Below are positions 33,984-38,683 of a stretch of DNA of 38,683 nucleotides, in pieces (the first letter of the stretch is position 1; each line of letters opens with the position of its first letter). Position numbers and translations under genes: made by a program. Below the pieces are notes generated by a model. It saw only the letters and a list, made by a program, of their open reading frames with translations. It was not told the origin of the DNA and did not search any database. Source of the stretch: an uncultured Lachnospiraceae bacterium (GTDB lineage Bacteria > Bacillota > Clostridia > Lachnospirales > Lachnospiraceae); the NCBI GenBank assembly GCA_946403075.1, contig CAMIYN010000017.1, positions 1 to 38,683 of the forward strand. The letters are read 5' to 3'.

Positions 33984-35315
33984 TTAAAAATAATTATATT
34001 TATATCTATTTTTTAAAATAAAAGAGACACTTACAATAAATGACAATAATTCAGAAAAAATGACAGCCGACCAAATACCAACATTACCAAGTACTAATGG
34101 AACTATCAAAACTGTTAAAATTTGAAATACAAGTGTTCTCAAAAATGAAATGATACCAGAAGTCATACCATCATTTAGTGCTGTGAATAGAGATGATGAA
34201 AAAATATTAAAACCTGAAAGTAAATAAGATATAACATATATGTGGATACCATTTAAAGTTATTGAAAGAGTTTCTGTGTCATAACCCACAAAAAAGGTCG
34301 CAAGTGATTTTGCAAAAACTTCTGATAAAAAGGTTAAACATATTGAAGATGTTAAAATAAAAATCACACTCTTTTTAAATAAATTTTGTAATTCAATTTT
34401 ATTTTCCGCTCCAAAGTTGTAACCTATTAGTGGAGATACACCGAGACTAAAACCAAAATAAATTGAAATAAACATATATCCTATATATAAAATCACTCCA
34501 TAGGCATTTACCCCTGAGATGCCATAAGCCCTAATCAAAACAAAATTATATACAAGAGATACTACACTAAAGGAAATGTTGCTTAAAAGTTCACTTATTC
34601 CATTACTGGCACTTTTTATTAAAATATCAAAATCAAAATTTGGTTTAATAAATTTTAGTATATGATTTTTTTTGAGTAAAAAATAAAATAGAGGAATTAG
34701 ACCACCTATTGCTTGTGAAATTCCTGTTGCGAGTGCGGCTCCTAAAATGCCAAGTTTTAATGGCACTATAAAAATATAATCAAGTAATATATTTGATACA
34801 CCTGATGCAATCATTGAATATAGACCAAGGTCTGGCCTTTCTGCTACGATTAAAAAAGATTGAAAAGTGTTTTGAAAAATAAAAAGTGGAATAAAAATAA
34901 ATAAAATCCTTGCATAAGTTAAAGAGTAAGTTAGTGCATCATTATCAATTGGAAGTATAAGTATTAATTCTTTTGCAAAAACAATGCTTAAAATTGCAAA
35001 ACATATTCCAAGTATAGTTAAAAAAATCAAAATAATTGAAAATTGATTATTTGCCTCATCAAATTTTTGTTCCCCAAGAGTTTTTGAAATGAGTGCACTG
35101 CCACCTGTTCCCATCATCATTCCTATTGAACCTAGTATTATTTCAAAAGGCCATACAATATTTACAGCAGCAAAACCAAAGCTACCTACAAAATTTGATA
35201 CAAAAAATCCATCTACAACTCCATAGATAGATGAAAATAAAATCATACAAATTGTTGGAAAAGTAAATAGTATTAATTTTTTAAATGTAAAATGTTCTGA
35301 CAATTTTATATTCAT
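33984..35315 (-). CDS. MATE family exporter (second copy)
   Basis: The 443-residue protein has about 12 membrane segments and MATE hallmarks: FTFPTICMILFSSIYGVVDGFFVSNFVG at the start and AATGI/QAIGGL and SPLIGYNFGAEN near residue 270. The latter and FVGSFGFAAVNIVWPF are typical of the DinF/NorM-like bacterial MATE group. It differs clearly from the MATE at 2272, so the two are not a recent duplicate. The function is sodium- or proton-driven export of unknown compounds. Its promoter predicts a leaderless transcript. The 3' end meets the repeat array. Confidence 0.9.
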   Translation of the reverse strand: MNIKLSEHFTFKKLILFTFPTICMILFSSIYGVVDGFFVSNFVGSFGFAAVNIVWPFEIILGSIGMMMGTGGSALISKTLGEQKFDEANNQFSIILIFLTILGICFAILSIVFAKELILILPIDNDALTYSLTYARILFIFIPLFIFQNTFQSFLIVAERPDLGLYSMIASGVSNILLDYIFIVPLKLGILGAALATGISQAIGGLIPLFYFLLKKNHILKFIKPNFDFDILIKSASNGISELLSNISFSVVSLVYNFVLIRAYGISGVNAYGVILYIGYMFISIYFGFSLGVSPLIGYNFGAENKIELQNLFKKSVIFILTSSICLTFLSEVFAKSLATFFVGYDTETLSITLNGIHIYVISYLLSGFNIFSSSLFTALNDGMTSGIISFLRTLVFQILTVLIVPLVLGNVGIWSAVIFSELLSFIVSVSFILKNRYKYNYF

Positions 35316-35321
35316 AAAAAT

Positions 35322-35350
35322 ATCTTAACACAATAATTTTTTTCAGTCAA
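35322..35350 (-). promoter_or_regulatory. Promoter of the second MATE gene, predicted leaderless
   Basis: On the minus strand, TTGACT (35350-35345), a 17-bp spacer and TAAGAT (35327-35322) preceded by TGT (extended -10) end 6 nt before the ATG at 35315. No ribosome binding site is present. Confidence 0.62.
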
Positions 35351-35407
35351 ACCAATTGAAGGACACAATTAATTCATATTGTTTTAATTAGATATTCATA
35401 AGTTGTC

Positions 35408-35436
35408 TTGCTAAAAATAGTGATTTATGATATAAT
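35408..35436 (+). promoter_or_regulatory. Promoter of the surface protease gene, predicted leaderless
   Basis: TTGCTA (35408-35413), 17-bp spacer, TATAAT (35431-35436) preceded by TGA (extended -10). The ATG at 35443 is 6 nt after the -10, so the start codon should be the first base or bases of the mRNA. No ribosome binding site is present. Confidence 0.65.
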
Positions 35437-35442
35437 TGCACT

Positions 35443-38400
35443 ATGAAAAAACTGACTTTAAAAAGACAATTTAATATATTTTTAGTACTTCTTTTAGTCG
35501 TTAATACTTGTTTTTATCCACTTGCAAATGGGAATAAAAATTCCACTGATGCCGTAGAAACAACCATTTCTACAGATGGTAATAATGACGAAAAAGTAGA
35601 TTATGAAAGTGATGAAAATGCTGAAAGCATAGTAGAAACAGAAGATATGACAGTAGAGTCTAATGAATTAGTTGAGAATGAATCAATTGATGAAAGTTTT
35701 GATGTCTCAAATATTGGAGATGAAGAAAACGATTTGTCTGATAGAATAGAAAGCGAGAATGATGAAAAAATAGAAGAATCTGATATAAAAGATACTACTT
35801 CAAATGATGAAAATAATGAAAGTAGTGAAAATATTAAAAATGATAAAGAAATAGTGGAAACAGAGAGGGAAAACGAGACAGAAAACGAGATAAAAATAAA
35901 AACAGAACAAGAGAGTGAAAAAAGTGAAGAGACCGAAGAAACTACTACAGAGATTGCAGCAGAAACTGATGATGAAAGTATAACAGAAAACACTGAAACT
36001 GAAATTTATGAAACAATAGAGAGTGAAAAAGAGAGTGTTGAAGAAAAAGAAGATATTCCAGAAGTAGTTGATGATATAAGCACTGCTTCTCAATTAAATG
36101 ATATTGATGTTGAATTAAGCATCAGCTCTATATCTGAAATTGATGATAAAATTGGTGAAGAAGTAAAAAATGAATTATCATATACAACTTTGGATTTGCT
36201 TGATAGTAATATATGGACTATAAGTGATGATAGTATAAAATTAAATAGCAATATTACATTGAAAAGACCAATTTTGATAGATAGAGATTTAAATATAGAT
36301 TTTTCTAATTATATAATTGATACGACAGCAGATGATTATGTGTTTATAGTAGTTGACTCTACTGTGTCTTTTTTTAATGGTATAATCCGTGGAAGAAATG
36401 GAGACATAGAAAAACCTAATGGGAGTGCTGCTATAAGCTTGATAAATTCTAATTTAACTATAAATAATTGTAACATATATGGTGGAAATGGATACTCAAT
36501 AAAAGATTTAGATGAGACTGTTGGAGATGGTGGAGCTGCAATTATTGCAAGATATGAAAATGCTGATAAAAAAATAGTATTTAATGATGGCGAAGTAGTA
36601 GGTGGAACTGGCGGAACAGGTAATGTAAATGGAGTGCAAGGGATTGGTGGTCTCGCTATAAGTGGAAAAGGAATATCATCAAAAAAGAGAATTAATGGAA
36701 ATATATTTGATGTTGAAAATGGTGCAAATGGCGATATAGGTTGTGGAAATGGCGGAATGGCCATAATGATGTTTGGTGAAAATCTAAGCATAGATAATGT
36801 TTTGATAAATTCAACTGGTATTCGTGGTGGGAATGCTGGTGTTGAGATAAAAAATACAAAAAGGAAATTACTCAAAAAAAATAAGTTGGGAGTAGACCTT
36901 CCCACAAAATACAATTCTGTAGAAAATGGGTGGACTACAAGTTTGAAAAATCAGAGACAAACAAATATGTGTTCGACTTTTTCGCTATGCTCTGTGGCAG
37001 AAACACAACTCATTAAAAAATTTCCTGAAAAATTACAACAAATGGGTTATGAAGAAATCACAGACATTGACCTATCTGAATATGCTGAACATTTTTATAT
37101 ATTCACACCGCCAATTGTTTATTCAGATTATTTAAATTCTACTTCGTATATAAAAGAGAGTAGCGATGTGTCAAGATATACCGATGTGGATCCAGAGACA
37201 TTAATTGGAACCACTACAAATAAAGAAGTAGTTACAGATCAACCATTATATCTTATAGACCATGCTACTTTAAATTCAAAAAGGCTTGGGCTTGCCACTG
37301 AAAATAAAGCTCCACTTTTCACTGGCAATAATAATGCTATAAGTAAAAAAGATTTATATACAATGAATGGTGAAGGTGAAAGTCCATTGGCTTTAAATAA
37401 TCGAGTTGCAGTGCTAAAAAGTGCTGAAATGTTAAATTCAAATGTTAAGTATCCAACAGAACCAAAAAGAAGTTCTTATCCAACAGAAGCAGCATATCAA
37501 GAAGCATTAAATAAATTTCAAACTGAGCTCCCTGAAAAGATGGAGCAGTATAGAAAAGATATGACTCCGTATATAAATGATTTAAAGAGCAGAATAATAA
37601 ATAGTGGCTCAATTCTACTTGGACTTGATCCAGGGTTTCAAGTGTCAACTATGCCATATGATGGAAAAACTATAAGGGTTCTAAGTAAGAATTCAAGTAC
37701 AGGACATGTGGGACATTGTGTTGCATTGGTGGGTTTTGATGATACTTTTCAAAATGGTGCTTTCATAGCAAAAGATTCAAATAGCAGTGAATATTATACA
37801 TATATCCCATATGATATGGAAAATGGCAGTTGGGAAGCAATGGATTGTGAATTTGAGTTAGCTCCTGAGAGAGAGGTTGTTTTTTCAAATGACCAAGGGA
37901 TGTCGTATGAAACAAATAGTTGGATGGGCTTCCCTCGTCAAAAAATTTATGGAACAAAATATATGATAGATGGTGTTTTAGGAATTGAAGGGGTAACTGT
38001 AGAAAAGTTAAAAGCAGTAACAGTTATGGTTCCATCAGATATAAACGGATTAAATGTGAGAGTTGTTGAAGTTGAAGATACTGATGATGGGACGATAAAT
38101 ATTCAAAAAGATAAAGTAGATATAAGCAAAGAAATAAATGCAAAAGTTGGGTTAAATTATGTTGACTTTACAGATGAAAATATAGATTTGGAAGTTGGGA
38201 AAAAATATTTAGTAACTGTGGATAAGATATCTTCTAATACAATATTTGATATATTTATAGATTGTAATGATGATGAGGGAAAGACCATTATTAGTCCTAA
38301 TAATTATTGTTATGATGCTAATGGGTGGGTAAAAGATAATTACGACAGAAATCCAAGAATTAAATTATTGACTTCCATTCCATATACTGCTACATTTGAG

Positions 38401-38683
38401 GCAAATGGTGGCACATATGCAGATAATACTACAAGTTATCAAAAACAATATACAATAGAGAGTGATATAAATGCAGAATATTTGATAGCACCAACAAGAC
38501 CTGGTTATAAATTTTTAGGTTATAGTGAAAATGGAACAGAACCAGCAACAATATTAGCAGGTAGTAAATGGACATATACAGAGAATAAGACTTTTTATGC
38601 AATATGGGAATATACAGCAACTTTTAATGCAAATGGTGGCACATATGCAGATAATACTACAAGTTATCAAAAACAATATACAA
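35443..38683 (+). CDS. Giant secreted papain-like (C1A) protease with Listeria-Bacteroides repeats, truncated by the window
   Basis: The ORF stays open for 1080 codons to the window edge. Order: signal peptide (1-29); a very acidic Glu/Ser/Thr/Asn-rich, probably disordered stretch (about 30-220); a Gly-rich beta-helix-like region (about 255-480, GGTGGTGNVNGVQG); a C1A peptidase with C510 in NQRQTNMCSTFS and H758 in GHVGHCVALVGFDD; then from about residue 983 repeats of the InlB-B/Flg_new type (TRPGYKFLGYSENG, TFYAIWE). The third catalytic position, usually Asn in KNSW, reads KDSN. It is exported and surface-bound or released, likely a host- or prey-contact protein. The C-terminal anchor is outside the window. 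Confidence 0.88.
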   Translation, partial: MKKLTLKRQFNIFLVLLLVVNTCFYPLANGNKNSTDAVETTISTDGNNDEKVDYESDENAESIVETEDMTVESNELVENESIDESFDVSNIGDEENDLSDRIESENDEKIEESDIKDTTSNDENNESSENIKNDKEIVETERENETENEIKIKTEQESEKSEETEETTTEIAAETDDESITENTETEIYETIESEKESVEEKEDIPEVVDDISTASQLNDIDVELSISSISEIDDKIGEEVKNELSYTTLDLLDSNIWTISDDSIKLNSNITLKRPILIDRDLNIDFSNYIIDTTADDYVFIVVDSTVSFFNGIIRGRNGDIEKPNGSAAISLINSNLTINNCNIYGGNGYSIKDLDETVGDGGAAIIARYENADKKIVFNDGEVVGGTGGTGNVNGVQGIGGLAISGKGISSKKRINGNIFDVENGANGDIGCGNGGMAIMMFGENLSIDNVLINSTGIRGGNAGVEIKNTKRKLLKKNKLGVDLPTKYNSVENGWTTSLKNQRQTNMCSTFSLCSVAETQLIKKFPEKLQQMGYEEITDIDLSEYAEHFYIFTPPIVYSDYLNSTSYIKESSDVSRYTDVDPETLIGTTTNKEVVTDQPLYLIDHATLNSKRLGLATENKAPLFTGNNNAISKKDLYTMNGEGESPLALNNRVAVLKSAEMLNSNVKYPTEPKRSSYPTEAAYQEALNKFQTELPEKMEQYRKDMTPYINDLKSRIINSGSILLGLDPGFQVSTMPYDGKTIRVLSKNSSTGHVGHCVALVGFDDTFQNGAFIAKDSNSSEYYTYIPYDMENGSWEAMDCEFELAPEREVVFSNDQGMSYETNSWMGFPRQKIYGTKYMIDGVLGIEGVTVEKLKAVTVMVPSDINGLNVRVVEVEDTDDGTINIQKDKVDISKEINAKVGLNYVDFTDENIDLEVGKKYLVTVDKISSNTIFDIFIDCNDDEGKTIISPNNYCYDANGWVKDNYDRNPRIKLLTSIPYTATFEANGGTYADNTTSYQKQYTIESDINAEYLIAPTRPGYKFLGYSENGTEPATILAGSKWTYTENKTFYAIWEYTATFNANGGTYADNTTSYQKQYT
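38401..38683 (+). repeat. 228-bp tandem repeat in the surface protein gene
   Basis: Bases 38401-38455 and 38629-38683 are identical over 55 bp, a period of 228 bp (76 codons), one InlB-B-like repeat. Near-perfect DNA identity indicates recent expansion or gene conversion. The window ends inside the second copy. Confidence 0.88.

Noticed and set aside
35601-36914. Minus-strand ORFs opposite the surface protein
   Set aside because: They are Ser/Phe/Pro-rich shadows of the acidic and Gly-rich regions. The plus frame is continuous with a signal peptide and protease motifs.

Overview
The window looks like chromosomal DNA of a very AT-rich, low-GC Firmicute, most likely an anaerobic member of the Clostridia. 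Evidence: strong AGGAGG-type ribosome binding sites, TTGACA/TATAAT promoters, a CIRCE heat-shock operator, a MiaB-MutS gene pair, a YqeC/MocA molybdenum-hydroxylase accessory protein and a surface protein with Listeria-Bacteroides type repeats. The species cannot be named from the sequence.

Layout. 1-11967 is mainly housekeeping: tRNA-Gly(GCC), a small secreted protein, an aquaporin-like protein, a 33-residue membrane peptide, a stand-alone AIR-synthase C-terminal domain, a MATE exporter, a Nudix/TrmN6-like/YqeC-MocA run, the miaB-mutS-apbE run and tRNA-Gln(CTG). 11968-17785 is a decayed accessory zone: a broken NERD gene, an intact-looking GNAT toxin-antitoxin pair with a palindromic operator, a possible spoIIM relic, dnaJ alone under a CIRCE operator, a small secreted protein, an HNH nuclease and a frameshifted methyltransferase.

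17786-32620 is the main point of interest: an Xre-type regulator (minus strand) divergent from a tightly packed nine-gene operon (18340-32517). The operon encodes a zinc-ribbon/PAPS-reductase-like/ferredoxin protein, a DUF4007 protein, a 1191-residue P-loop ATPase, a cysteine desulfurase, a DUF262+HNH (GmrSD/SspE-like) protein, a phospholipase D-helicase fusion, a 52-residue protein, a DndD-like SMC ATPase and a 175-residue protein. The first four have the parts expected of a DNA phosphorothioation (Ssp-type) modification machine. The last five look like one or two restriction or effector modules. pglZ, brxL, dndB and a recognisable dndE are absent. I read it as a composite phosphorothioation-linked defence island; the function is inferred and untested.

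32621-38683 holds an Asn-rich membrane protein, a tandem array of GC-rich palindrome-like repeats, a second MATE exporter and the start of a very large secreted papain-like protease/adhesin that runs off the window.

Two themes cross regions. First, a composite GC-rich repeat (two about 25-bp units joined by a conserved about 22-bp linker) occurs at 1487, 3633, 10395 (in frame inside mutS), 32725 and as a nine-unit array at 33568-33980. Second, three genes (miaB, the second MATE gene and the surface protease) have an extended -10 box exactly 6 nt before ATG and no ribosome binding site, which suggests leaderless transcripts.
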